Of a DNA stretch of 64,000 bases, positions 7,875-16,860 are shown one piece after another. Origin of the DNA: Bacillota bacterium (GTDB lineage: Bacteria; Bacillota; Clostridia; Lachnospirales; Bianqueaceae); contig JAFRZL010000027.1 of assembly GCA_017442535.1 (NCBI GenBank), positions 33,988 through 97,987 on the forward strand. The letters are read 5' to 3'. The translations under genes and the position numbers were made by a program. Positions within the stretch are counted from its first letter, which is position 1; each line of letters opens with the position of its first letter. Under the pieces are notes generated by a model that worked only from the letters and a program-made list of their open reading frames with translations, was not told the DNA's origin and did not search any database.

Positions 7875-9272
7875 TTATTTCTGCTGCAGTACCAGTTCGG
7901 CGATCTCGTCGATCACCTTCTGATCCACTCTGAGCGGCCGCTCATACTGTTTAAGCACATCGGTAAAAAGGCCGTCCATTTTGAGCATCATGTGGTTGAT
8001 GCCCTCTACCACGACAACTTCATGCGGCGCTGAACTCGCTGCCAGTGCATTCTCCCAAAGCTCAACCTCTCCCTCGGCGGGGATCTGATAATCGTCTTTG
8101 CCGAGGATGACTAAGACAGGTTTGCCGCTGGATGCCGCCATTGCGGGATAATCGTAGGACAGCAAATCTCTCCAGAAATAGCCGTATTGATACAGATAAA
8201 CGCTTGTAAGCTCGTCCTCCGTATAAGTTTCTTTCTTTTCCAGCTCCTCGTACTCGCCCTTGATCATCGGCTTCAGGAAACGCATGGTCTCATTCTCGAC
8301 ACCGTTGAATCCGTACCGGACCAGCTGATCGTAGGCCACATAATTCCATCTGTGCGCGGGCGCGCCGAGCATGATCATGCCGGCAAAATCCGCCTCCAGA
8401 TCGATCCGGGGAGCCAGTACGCCGCCAAGATCGTGCCCCGCGATATACACCTTTTCGGGGTCGATCATGGGCTGCTCCTTAAGGAGCTTCGCCGCCAGGA
8501 CCGCGTCATCGATGGTCTGATAAGGCACCATCAGCTCCTCCGGCTCGGTGACGCTGAGCTCCTTGGGATAAGTCCTGCCGCGCTTGTCGTAGCGGAGCAC
8601 CGCAATGCCCTTCTCGGCCAGCATATAGGCCAAATCCCGGAACATGTAGGTATTCATGGCCTGCTCGTCGCGGTTATTATTGCCGATGCCGTGCACCAGC
8701 AGCACAGCGGGCAGGTCGCTCCCGCCTTCAGGATAAGTCAGGACACCTTCCAAAGGATACTGTGTCCCCTCTCCGATCACGACCGTCTGCTCGGTTACAC
8801 CCTCGGGCAGCGTCAGATCTTTCCACACACTCTCGGCATGCTCGTAGAAATCCAGATACACTGCGTTGTACTTGCTGGTAAAAAGCATATCCGCCGCGTA
8901 GATCTTATCCTGGAAAGAGATTTTCGCGACGACCGCTCCGGCATAGTGATACAGGAACACATCCGTGACCTCGCTGGAACCGGGCTGCCCGTTATCGGCC
9001 AGAATCTTCTCCCACTGGGCCCAGCCGCTGCGCAGATACCCTTCCTGCTCTTCCGTGTGGTCACTGGGCAGCAGACCCAGCAGCTGGTCAAGTGTCCCTG
9101 TTTTAAGGACCTTGATCAGCTTATTGGCCGCATCGGTCAGCTGCGCCTTCTCGGAGTCGTCCACCTCCAGCACCGCGACACTGCCGTTATAATACTTCTC
9201 GGTGCACCCGGCCAAACCCATTACAGCGATCACAACTATCAGGAAAATCGCTGCCAGGCGTTTCTTATACAT
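7875..9272 (-). CDS. Alpha/beta hydrolase lipoprotein with Asp at the nucleophile position
   Basis: A 465-residue exported protein. The start at ATG 9270-9272 follows GGGAGG. A lipoprotein signal peptide ends in LAGC (Cys at about 23). Residues about 40-165 form a DUF3887-like or unknown N-terminal domain, and about 180-465 an alpha/beta hydrolase with HGIGNNNRDEQ (oxyanion region), a nucleophile elbow GHDLGG, and a late GINHMM His. The elbow is normally G-H-S-x-G-G in this type; here GAT codes Asp, as in dehalogenase and epoxide-hydrolase elbows. The substrate is unknown. It lies 34 bases after prfB and is followed by a terminator. Confidence 0.75.
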   Translation of the reverse strand: MYKKRLAAIFLIVVIAVMGLAGCTEKYYNGSVAVLEVDDSEKAQLTDAANKLIKVLKTGTLDQLLGLLPSDHTEEQEGYLRSGWAQWEKILADNGQPGSSEVTDVFLYHYAGAVVAKISFQDKIYAADMLFTSKYNAVYLDFYEHAESVWKDLTLPEGVTEQTVVIGEGTQYPLEGVLTYPEGGSDLPAVLLVHGIGNNNRDEQAMNTYMFRDLAYMLAEKGIAVLRYDKRGRTYPKELSVTEPEELMVPYQTIDDAVLAAKLLKEQPMIDPEKVYIAGHDLGGVLAPRIDLEADFAGMIMLGAPAHRWNYVAYDQLVRYGFNGVENETMRFLKPMIKGEYEELEKKETYTEDELTSVYLYQYGYFWRDLLSYDYPAMAASSGKPVLVILGKDDYQIPAEGEVELWENALAASSAPHEVVVVEGINHMMLKMDGLFTDVLKQYERPLRVDQKVIDEIAELVLQQK

Positions 9273-9306
9273 GCTCGTACCTCCCTCCCGCTTGTTGCCA
9301 AACGGT

Positions 9307-10438
9307 TCAATACTCTTCGTTTCTGCCCGACTCACGGTCACTCTTCCACATGAGATAGGCATTCATAAACGGCATCAGATCGCCATCCATCACGCCCTGG
9401 ATATCGGACGTTTCCTCTCCGGTCCTCAGGTCTTTCACCATCGTATACGGACAGAAAACATAGGAGCGGATCTGGCTGCCCCAGGCATTGTCTTTGACTT
9501 CGCCGCGGATATCGGCGAATTTCTCGCGCTGCTTCTCCTGCTCGATCTCGTAGAGCTTGGCCTTAAGCATCTGCATGGCCTTGTCCTTGTTCTGATACTG
9601 GGAGCGCTCATTCTGGCACTGCACCACGATACCGGTCGGCATATGCGTAATACGGATCGCCGAACTGGTCTTATTGACCTTCTGTCCGCCCGCACCGCTG
9701 GAACGGAAAATATCGATCCGGATATCATCCGGATTGATGTCCACCTTGATGGAATCATCCAGCTCCGGCATCAAATCACACGAAGCAAAGGACGTATGTC
9801 TGCGTCCCGACGAATCAAAAGGCGAAATCCTGACCAGGCGGTGAATCCCCTTCTCGGACTGCAGATATCCATAGGCATTCAGTCCGTTGACCTGGAATGT
9901 CACGGACTTGATCCCGGCTTCATCGCCCTCCTGATAGTCCAGCACTTCCGTCTTAAAGCCCTGCTGCTCACACCAGCGCGAATACATCCGGTACAGCATC
10001 TCCGTCCAGTCACAAGCCTCCGTACCGCCCGCACCCGCATGCAGCGTCACAATCGCATTATGCGAATCAAACTCACCCGAAAGAAGCGTCTGCAGCCGGT
10101 ATTTCTGATAGCTTTCCTTGAAATCGGCGATCCCCGCGGCAACCTCATCCGCCAGAGAATCATCATCCTCCTCGATCGCCATCTCAAGCAGCGTACAAGC
10201 ATCCTCATAGCTGCTCACCACACGCTCATAATCAGCGAGCTTATTCTTAAGCGCCCCGGCCTCAGACAAAATACGCTGACTACGCTCACTATCATTCCAG
10301 AAATCCGGCTCAGAAGCCATCAAATCATACTCCTGAATTTTATTCCTGATTTGAGCGGGGTTAAAGTGAATCACCCAACTCAGCAACAGCACTCTTGTAC
10401 TTCTCGAGCTCCTGCTTAAACTCCTCATACACAAGCAT
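9307..10438 (-). CDS. prfB: Peptide chain release factor 2 (programmed +1 frameshift)
   Basis: RF2 is read from two frames: complement(join(9307..10362,10364..10438)), 376 residues, normal length. The first 25 codons (start MLVYEEFKQELEKYKS, site GAGAGGGTGAT) end in CTT TAA; skipping base 10363 joins them to NPAQIRNKIQEYDLMASEP. RF2 marks are present: the SPF anticodon-like tripeptide (VRISPFDSSGRRH) and the GGQ motif (SSGAGGQKVNKTSSA). The protein releases peptides at UGA and UAA. The unusual point is that the in-frame stop at the shift site is UAA rather than the typical UGA. The hydrolase lipoprotein gene follows after 34 bases. Confidence 0.95.
10358..10372 (-). promoter_or_regulatory. 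prfB +1 frameshift site with UAA stop
   Basis: On the minus strand the slippery CTT (10364-10366) is followed by TAA (10361-10363) and C. Upstream, GGTGAT matches the 3' part of the extended anti-SD pairing sequence and ends three bases before the CTT, but the core AGGGGG seen in Escherichia coli is absent. The join of zero frame and +1 frame is required to make full-length RF2. Confidence 0.88.
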
Positions 10439-10469
10439 CTGAAAATCACCCTCTCTGTTGTAAAAGTAT

Positions 10470-10497
10470 AATATAGAATCCCCAAAAAAGGACTCAA
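10470..10497 (-). promoter_or_regulatory. Promoter for prfB
   Basis: TTGAGT (10492-10497) and TATATT (10470-10475) are 16 bases apart on the minus strand, about 30 bases upstream of the prfB start. Confidence 0.6.
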
Positions 10498-10506
10498 ACG
10501 ATATGA

Positions 10507-10671
10507 GATATCGGGTTTCATAATACGGAGACGCACGTGCTCGCACGGGCGGAGCCGGATTTGAAACCCGTATGACACGAGTGGTGCAAGCCACTCGTGT
10601 CAGAGCCGCGCTGCAAGCGCGGCGAATATCGGCCTGATCAAAGCATTTACCCACTGCCTATGGCTGATCCG
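10507..10671. repeat. Structured direct repeat, copy 1 (165 bases)
   Basis: This block and 10946-11110 are the same length and nearly identical except in two segments. It folds as a multi-branch structure: GATAT pairs with ATATC near 10626-10630; CGGGTTTCA pairs with TGAAACCCG; then a TGACACGAGTGG hairpin and a GCCGCGC/GCGCGGC hairpin. The hairpin tip differs from copy 2 by matched changes on both arms. It lies just upstream of the prfB promoter. The strand of any RNA is not known; a mobile palindromic element is also possible. Confidence 0.85.
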
Positions 10672-10945
10672 TCCATAAAACGGTTTAACAGGGGCGGCGG
10701 ATTTACATGCATCAATGCACGACGTAAGACGATTCAAGCCCGAGCTCGAGCAGACAACCGTCAATGTTGCATGTGTCGCCCCCACACGAGCGGCGAAGGA
10801 CGCAGTCCGAAAGCCGCGAGTGCCACAGCCGCACAAGAGCGCGCAGCGCGGGTGCGGCGTGAACCCACGATAAATCCCGGGGGCAAATCCATGTCTATCT
10901 GTAATATCATAGCCAAATATCAGTACTGTTATAGGCTTTGACTTA
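10672..10945. other. Hairpin-rich spacer between the two repeat copies
   Basis: No convincing gene. The segment holds further dyads: ACATGCA/TGCATGT arms (about 10703-10782), a nested GCGGC...GCCGC stem with an inner GGAC/GTCC hairpin (about 10791-10821), and a GCCGCAC/GTGCGGC stem (about 10829-10860). The phrase GGCGG-GGATTT near 10693 resembles the repeat interior, so this may be a diverged third unit. The secA-proximal end (10890-10945) is AT-rich. Confidence 0.45.
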
Positions 10946-11110
10946 GATATCGGGTTTCATAAGCCGGAAACAGCCGTGCTCGCACGGGCGGAGCCGGATT
11001 TGAAACCCGTCTGACACTCGCGCCGGCAGGCGCGAGTGTCAGAGCCGCGCTGCAAGCGCGGCGAATATCGGCCTGATCAAAGCATTTACCCACTGCCTAT
11101 GGCTGATCCG
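10946..11110. repeat. Structured direct repeat, copy 2 (165 bases)
   Basis: Second copy, ending 29 bases past the secA stop codon. The variable hairpin reads TGACACTCGCGCC with a GGCA loop and a fully complementary right arm. The distal six base pairs are all different from copy 1 yet still pair, while the flanking 95 bases on the right are identical between copies. No separate secA terminator is seen, so this element may serve that role as well. Confidence 0.85.
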
Positions 11111-11139
11111 CCGCCTGCGCACCGTTTATAGCTTCACCC

Positions 11140-13731
11140 TCACCCCTGGTTTTTCCCGTGGCAGTTCTTGTACTTCAGACCACTTCCGCACGGACAGGGA
11201 TCATTGCGCCCGACTTTAACCGTCACGCGCTTCACAGGCTTACGCGCACGCGTCTGGTCATCGCCGCGGTTCGTCGAAATATCCTTGGCGACCTCCTTAC
11301 GCTCCACCTCCTGATTCTGCGCCACATGCACATGATACAGGAGCTTCAGCGTATCTTCCTGAATATTCATGGACAGCTCCTCGAACATATCGTAGGAAAC
11401 CATCCGATACTCATCCAGCGGATTCTTCTGGCCATAAGCCTGCAGGCCGATACCCTGACGCATCTGGTCCATGATATCGATATGCTCGGTCCAGTGCTGA
11501 TCCACCGCCTGCAGCATCAGCACACGCTCGATCTCACGCATACGCTCGGGCGGAGCGAGTTCTTCTTCCTTCTGCTCGTACATCGCGATCGCGGCATCCA
11601 GAATACGGCTCTCAAAGTCCTCCGGCGAGATCTTATCCTGCTCTTCCGGCGGGATCACGATCGGCTCGCGGAAAGGAATGATACGGCGGATCTCGTCATT
11701 GAAATGCTGCAGATTCCAGTCGCCCGAGAACTCGGACTCCTTGGTCATGTCGGTCACGTAATAATGCACCACATCCTCCAGCATCTTCATGATGGTCGGG
11801 CGCAGATTCTGACCCTCCAGCACCTGCTGGCGCTGCTCGTAAATCAGCTCACGCTGATCATTCATCACGCGGTCATACTCCAGCAAACGCTTACGGATAC
11901 CAAAGTTATTTTCCTCCACGCGCTTCTGCGAACGCTCGATCGCGCCAGAAAGCGTCTTATCGCTGATCGGCTGACCCTCCGGCAGACGCATTGTCTCCAG
12001 CAGGTTCTTCATACGATCCCCGCCGAAAATACGCATCAAATCGTCTTCCATCGAGATATAGAAGCGGGACTCACCGGGATCTCCCTGACGTCCGCTTCGG
12101 CCGCGCAGCTGGTTATCGATACGGCGGGCTTCATGACGCTCGGTACCGATGATCTTGAGGCCGCCCAGTGCGGCGACGCCCTCTCCCAGCTTGATATCCG
12201 TACCACGGCCGGCCATGTTGGTCGCGATGGTAACCGCGCCCTTCTGTCCGGCCAGCGCGACGATCTCTGCTTCACGCTCGTGGAACTTGGCGTTCAGGAC
12301 ATTATGAGGGATACCGCGGCGCTTCAGCATGGCGCTGACCAGCTCGGAATCCTCGATCGTAATGGTACCCACCAGCACCGGCTGGCCCTTGGCATGGGAC
12401 TCGATGATATCGTCGATCGCGGCCAGATACTTCTCCTTCTTGGTCTTGAAGACCACATCGGGATGATCCTTACGGATGACCGGACGGTTGGTCGGGATCT
12501 CCACAACGTCCATGCTGTAGATATCCTGGAACTCGCCCTCTTCCGTCTTGGCGGTACCGGTCATACCGGCCTTCTTCTCGTATTTGTTAAAGTAATTCTG
12601 GAAGGTGATCGTAGCGAGCGTCCGGCTCTCACGCTTGACCTCGACTTTCTCCTTGGCCTCGATGGCCTGGTGCAGGCCGTCCGAATAGCGGCGTCCGGGC
12701 ATCAGACGTCCGGTAAATTCATCAACGATGATGATCTGGTCGTCCTTGACCACGTAATCTTTGTCACGCGCCATCAGGTAATGCGCCTTCAGCGCGGTAT
12801 TGATGTGGTGCAGGATCTCCGCGTTCTCGGGATCGCCCAGATTGTCCTTCTTGAAATACTGCTCGGCCTTGCGCACGCCTTCGGCCGTCAGCGAACAGGA
12901 CTTCTCCTTCTCGTCCACGATGAAGTCGCCTTCCTCCTGGACTTCCTCCTGCATGATCATGGCAAGCTTGGACTGATCGCCGATCACACGGCCCTTCTTA
13001 AGGCGGGAAGCCAGCAGATCCGCCTGCTGATACAGGCTCGTGGACTTGCTGCTGCGTCCGGAAATGATCAGCGGCGTACGGGCCTCATCGATCAGGACCG
13101 AGTCGACCTCGTCGATGATGGCATAATGCAGCCCGCGCTGCACCATTTTCTCTTTGTAGACGACCATGTTGTCACGCAGATAGTCAAAACCGAACTCATT
13201 ATTGGTACCATAGGTGATATCGCAGTTATAAGCCTCACGGCGCGCATCGTTATCCATATCATTCAGGATGCAGCCGACGGTCAGACCCAGGAAGCGGTGC
13301 ACCTGGCCCATCCACTCCGCGTCACGGCTGGCCAGATAGTCATTGACGGTCACGACATGTACGCCCTTGCCCTCCAGCGCGTTCAGATAAGCCGGAAGCA
13401 AAGCCACCTGCGTCTTGCCTTCACCTGTCTTCATTTCAGCAATACGGCCCTGATGCAGGACCACACCGCCGATCAGCTGTACGTGGAAATGCTTGGTATG
13501 CAGTACACGGTCCGTCGCCTCACGCACCACCGCATAAGCCTCGGGCAGGATATCATCCAGCGTCTCGCCCTCCGCCAGGCGGCGTTTGAATTCATCCGTC
13601 TTGGCTGCGAGCTCGGCGTCGGACAAAGCCTGCATCGCCTGATCATAGCTCTCGATCTGCTTAATGATCGGATTGATCCGCTTGATCTCTTTATCGCTCG
13701 TATTTCCGAACAATCTCTGTAGTAATCCCAT
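11140..13731 (-). CDS. secA: Preprotein translocase ATPase SecA
   Basis: An 863-residue motor ATPase that drives proteins through SecYEG. Visible marks: start [19 protein letters not shown], Walker [13 protein letters not shown] (about 102-113), [17 protein letters not shown] (DEAD-like Walker B region), [13 protein letters not shown] and [13 protein letters not shown] (motifs V and VI), and a C-terminal zinc motif [13 protein letters not shown] for SecB or ribosome contact. The length is typical. The ATG follows AAGGAGGATTT. No secA2-like features are present. Confidence 0.98.
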   Translation of the reverse strand: MGLLQRLFGNTSDKEIKRINPIIKQIESYDQAMQALSDAELAAKTDEFKRRLAEGETLDDILPEAYAVVREATDRVLHTKHFHVQLIGGVVLHQGRIAEMKTGEGKTQVALLPAYLNALEGKGVHVVTVNDYLASRDAEWMGQVHRFLGLTVGCILNDMDNDARREAYNCDITYGTNNEFGFDYLRDNMVVYKEKMVQRGLHYAIIDEVDSVLIDEARTPLIISGRSSKSTSLYQQADLLASRLKKGRVIGDQSKLAMIMQEEVQEEGDFIVDEKEKSCSLTAEGVRKAEQYFKKDNLGDPENAEILHHINTALKAHYLMARDKDYVVKDDQIIIVDEFTGRLMPGRRYSDGLHQAIEAKEKVEVKRESRTLATITFQNYFNKYEKKAGMTGTAKTEEGEFQDIYSMDVVEIPTNRPVIRKDHPDVVFKTKKEKYLAAIDDIIESHAKGQPVLVGTITIEDSELVSAMLKRRGIPHNVLNAKFHEREAEIVALAGQKGAVTIATNMAGRGTDIKLGEGVAALGGLKIIGTERHEARRIDNQLRGRSGRQGDPGESRFYISMEDDLMRIFGGDRMKNLLETMRLPEGQPISDKTLSGAIERSQKRVEENNFGIRKRLLEYDRVMNDQRELIYEQRQQVLEGQNLRPTIMKMLEDVVHYYVTDMTKESEFSGDWNLQHFNDEIRRIIPFREPIVIPPEEQDKISPEDFESRILDAAIAMYEQKEEELAPPERMREIERVLMLQAVDQHWTEHIDIMDQMRQGIGLQAYGQKNPLDEYRMVSYDMFEELSMNIQEDTLKLLYHVHVAQNQEVERKEVAKDISTNRGDDQTRARKPVKRVTVKVGRNDPCPCGSGLKYKNCHGKNQG

Positions 13732-13851
13732 AAATCCTCCTTGAATCTATCCATATTCACCGGGAACCCGTTCCCGGACCCTAAAACCACCCTGCGGCGC
13801 TCAAAAACGCCAAGATGCCGCGGCCGGATACAGACTGCCGCCAGCTTAATT

Positions 13852-13880
13852 ATTGTAGCACGAATCGGCCTTTCCCGCAA
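13852..13880 (-). promoter_or_regulatory. Candidate secA promoter
   Basis: TTGCGG (13875-13880) and TACAAT (13852-13857) are 17 bases apart on the minus strand, about 120 bases before the secA start. The -35 is weak. Confidence 0.4.
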
Positions 13881-13974
13881 CATCTATTTTGTAAACAATC
13901 TTTTAGCGATCTGTGGCCTGCTGCCCGCGGCCGGTAAAAGCATAAGCCGGATCACCGGATTTGTCTGGAATATG

Positions 13975-14007
13975 AAAAAGCCCTGCAAATCAGCCTTGAT
14001 TTGCAGG
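13975..14007 (-). terminator. Terminator downstream of the P-type ATPase gene
   Basis: Perfect 11-base arms (CCTGCAAATCA/TGATTTGCAGG, loop AGGC) followed by GCTTTTTC on the minus strand. It lies 270 bases after the ATPase stop codon, so a long untranslated tail or a small unseen gene lies between. Confidence 0.85.
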
Positions 14008-14279
14008 ACTTTAAGGGTTAACGGACATATAATTCCTGCGGGATTGTTCCCATTCATTACGCCCGCAGGACATCCCGGTCCAACAGTCCCAGGCGGTCTG
14101 CCTGCAGGGCCAGTTCCATGTGAAGGATCGCGATTCGGGAGCTGGTGCAGAAAAAATCCATGAACATGGCACGGGCGACTCCGATCGCCAGGCCCTCCGC
14201 GAGGATATGCAGCTGCAGCATCAAGACCGACAGACCGGGAATAAATCCACCGGCTTCACATTAAGTACCAGGCATGTCA
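14008..14279. other. Interval between P-type ATPase stop and its terminator
   Basis: No recognised gene. One minus-strand frame (ATG at 14219-14221, stop at 14057) could make a 54-residue peptide beginning MLQLHILAEGLAIG, but it has no ribosome site and no known relatives that I can name. The transcript tail may be untranslated. Confidence 0.3.
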
Positions 14280-16829
14280 CTATATGTTTTTTTTACCTTT
14301 GCCCCGGTTCCGGCGCTTGGCTTCACGCACGGCAGCACGGCGCTCACGCAGCTTCTTTGCCTCGGCCTTGGCTTCCGTGCGCTGCTCAATGTACTCGGTG
14401 TAGTGCCGTTTACCCTCCTGCACGATGGGTTCCCAATCCTGGAACACGCGGAACATCAGGGTGAACAGGCCATAACCGGCAGCAAGGAACATCAGGACAA
14501 AAACGATCAGCTCGCCGCTGAAAGGATGCAGTGAGAAGAAGTTCGGGAAGATCAGGATGCCGCCCCAGAATGCGATATTCATGGTGGCGAAAACTGCTGC
14601 GCGCAGCGGATTCATCGGCAGGCTGATCCGGCGGAGGACCAGCAGCCCGGTAAAGCCGGCGGCGATCACGCAGAGGGTGGACATGAGGTTTTCGGGCAGG
14701 CCGAATCGTCCCGCAAGGAACAGGATAAAGCAGAGGTTAAAGAAGACCGAAAGTCCGCCCGGGATCGCGAGCATCATGACGTTCTTGAGGAAGCGGCCCT
14801 TGACGCGGTCGTGGTTGGGCTGCAGCGCCAGGAAGAAAGCCGGGACGCCGATGCAGCAGGTGCTGATCAGGCTCATCTGGATCGGAATAAACGGATAGCG
14901 GATATCCATGAAGACAAAGAGCACGGCCAACAGGAAGGCGTAAACGGTCTTGGTCAGGAAAAGTGACGCGGAGCGCTGCACATTGTTGATACAGCGGCGG
15001 CCCTCGTCTACCACATGGGGCAGCGCGTCAAAATTCGACTCCATCAGGACCAGTTCGGCCACGTTGCGGGCCGCGTCGGTACCGGAAGCCATCGCGATCG
15101 AGCAGTCCGCGGCCTTGAGCGCGAGGACGTCGTTGACGCCGTCGCCCGTCATCGCGACGGTATGCCCGGCGGCCTGCATGGCCAGCACCAGCTGACGCTT
15201 CTGCTGCGGCGTCACGCGGCCGAAAATCGTATATTTGGTCGCGGCCTCCGCCACTTCTTCTTCGGTCTGAAGCGTGCTGGCATCGACCATGTTCTCCCAG
15301 TTTTCAACCCCGGCGTAGCGCGCAATGCCTGCCACCGTCTGGGGGCTGTCGCCGCTGATGACCTTGATATCGACACCCTGCTGTTTGAAGTATTCGAGCG
15401 TGGGCTTGGCTTCCTTGCGGACTTTATCGCGCAGCAGCACCAGTCCGATGGGTTCCATGGACTCTGCCGGGGGCAGGCCCTCTCCGTCAAAAGGTTTGTC
15501 GGAATGGATCATCAGTAGCACGCGGTACTGCATGGCCAGCTTCTCGATCGTGGCACGCAGGGTATCGGACATGGACGGATAAAGGAACTCGGCCGCGCCC
15601 AGGCAGAAGGTCCCGTGGTTTTCGAAGCTCGCGCCGGACCATTTGGTTTTGCTGGAGAAGGAGATCGCTTTGGTGCAGCGCCATGTGATGTCGCCCTCCT
15701 CCGCATATTTGGCTAGGATCGCCTGCGAGGTCTGGTTGCGGTCGGGGATCGCGAGTACCATCGAGACAAGTGCTTTGGGGATCCATTTGGCATACTGCTC
15801 GCCCAGCATCAGGATGTCAACGACTTCCATCGAACCCTCGGTCAGGGTGCCTGTTTTATCCAGGCAGAGGGTATCCACGCGTGCGAGTGTCTCGATGCAG
15901 TACAGCTGCTGTACCAGGACTTTGTACTGCGACAGGCGGATGACGCTCACTGCGAGCGCGGTGCTGGTCAGGAGCATCAACCCTTCGGGGATCATGCCGA
16001 TCAGGGACGCGGTCGTCGCCACAACGGCCGACTGGATCGTCGCGCTTGGCAGCGAAATCTGCTTCCAGAAAATCAGTGCGCCGATCGGTACGATCAGGAT
16101 CGAAACAATGCGGACGATCCACTGCAGCGAGATCATGATCTCGGAACGGATCTCCTTGGCAAGCTTGGCCCCGCTCGAGATCGAAGAAACGTATTTGTTT
16201 TTGCCGACGGCCGTCACCTGCGCCATGCAGTGGCCGCTGTTCAGGAAAGACCCCGCCATCAGCGGATCGTCCTTGACCTTGTGGATCGCGTCGGGCTCGC
16301 CGGTGATAAAGGATTCATCCACCTGGCAGGATCCTTCCACCACAAAAGCATCGGCCTGGATCTGATTGCCGGCCTCCAGCATCATGAGGTCGTCCACGAC
16401 CACCTGCTCGGAAGTCACTTCCAGCATCTTGCCATCACGGAGCACCCGGACCTTGCTGGCAGAGAGGAAGCTCAGCCTGTCCATCGCGCGCTTGGAGCGG
16501 ATCTCCTGGAAAATACCGATCAGGGTGTTCGCGATAATAACACCCATGAACATGACATTCTTGTACGAACCTACCAGAATGACGGCAATGGCCAACACAA
16601 AGTTGACCAGGTTGAAAAGGGTGCAGATATGTCCTACGACTATCTGCCGGATCGTCTTGGTCTTGCCGACGTCATCCACATTGACGAAGCCCGCGCCGAC
16701 GCGGTCCTCAACTTCCTGTCCGGTGAGGCCCCATTCGGGATCAGTGCGGTGATCGGGATCCCGCTGGAACACAGACTCCGGTTCGGGCATGTTTTCCGTG
16801 CTCTGCCTGACTTCCTGTTCCTTAGCCAT
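14280..16829 (-). CDS. Cation-translocating P-type ATPase (CtpE-like, P2-type)
   Basis: An 849-residue transport ATPase. Motifs: actuator loop ITGEPDAI (about 175-182, in place of TGES), membrane helix 4 GMIPEGLM (about 278-285), phosphorylation site CLDKTGTLTEG (Asp324), and hinge MTGDGVNDVLALK. No heavy-metal-binding N-terminal domain or CPC motif is present, so it is not a Cu/Zn type. The PEGL motif and overall layout resemble the CtpE group (calcium transport is reported in mycobacteria) and the wider P2 ATPases. The C-terminus after the last helices is very basic (KKLRERRAAVREAKRRN). The ion is not determined by sequence. Confidence 0.85.
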   Translation of the reverse strand: MAKEQEVRQSTENMPEPESVFQRDPDHRTDPEWGLTGQEVEDRVGAGFVNVDDVGKTKTIRQIVVGHICTLFNLVNFVLAIAVILVGSYKNVMFMGVIIANTLIGIFQEIRSKRAMDRLSFLSASKVRVLRDGKMLEVTSEQVVVDDLMMLEAGNQIQADAFVVEGSCQVDESFITGEPDAIHKVKDDPLMAGSFLNSGHCMAQVTAVGKNKYVSSISSGAKLAKEIRSEIMISLQWIVRIVSILIVPIGALIFWKQISLPSATIQSAVVATTASLIGMIPEGLMLLTSTALAVSVIRLSQYKVLVQQLYCIETLARVDTLCLDKTGTLTEGSMEVVDILMLGEQYAKWIPKALVSMVLAIPDRNQTSQAILAKYAEEGDITWRCTKAISFSSKTKWSGASFENHGTFCLGAAEFLYPSMSDTLRATIEKLAMQYRVLLMIHSDKPFDGEGLPPAESMEPIGLVLLRDKVRKEAKPTLEYFKQQGVDIKVISGDSPQTVAGIARYAGVENWENMVDASTLQTEEEVAEAATKYTIFGRVTPQQKRQLVLAMQAAGHTVAMTGDGVNDVLALKAADCSIAMASGTDAARNVAELVLMESNFDALPHVVDEGRRCINNVQRSASLFLTKTVYAFLLAVLFVFMDIRYPFIPIQMSLISTCCIGVPAFFLALQPNHDRVKGRFLKNVMMLAIPGGLSVFFNLCFILFLAGRFGLPENLMSTLCVIAAGFTGLLVLRRISLPMNPLRAAVFATMNIAFWGGILIFPNFFSLHPFSGELIVFVLMFLAAGYGLFTLMFRVFQDWEPIVQEGKRHYTEYIEQRTEAKAEAKKLRERRAAVREAKRRNRGKGKKNI

Positions 16830-16860
16830 GGCTTACTCCTTATTGATGATAACTATACTC

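Noticed and set aside
5350..7923. 857-codon plus-strand open frame opposite dnaE
   Set aside because: It is the mirror of the dnaE codons in a GC-biased gene, with His/Gly/Asp-rich composition and no ribosome site or domain.
11158..13722. 854-codon plus-strand open frame opposite secA
   Set aside because: Shadow of secA; no ribosome site, no recognisable domain, and full overlap with an essential gene.
14057..14221. 54-codon minus-strand frame after the P-type ATPase gene
   Set aside because: No ribosome site and no known relatives; kept only as a note in the interval entry.
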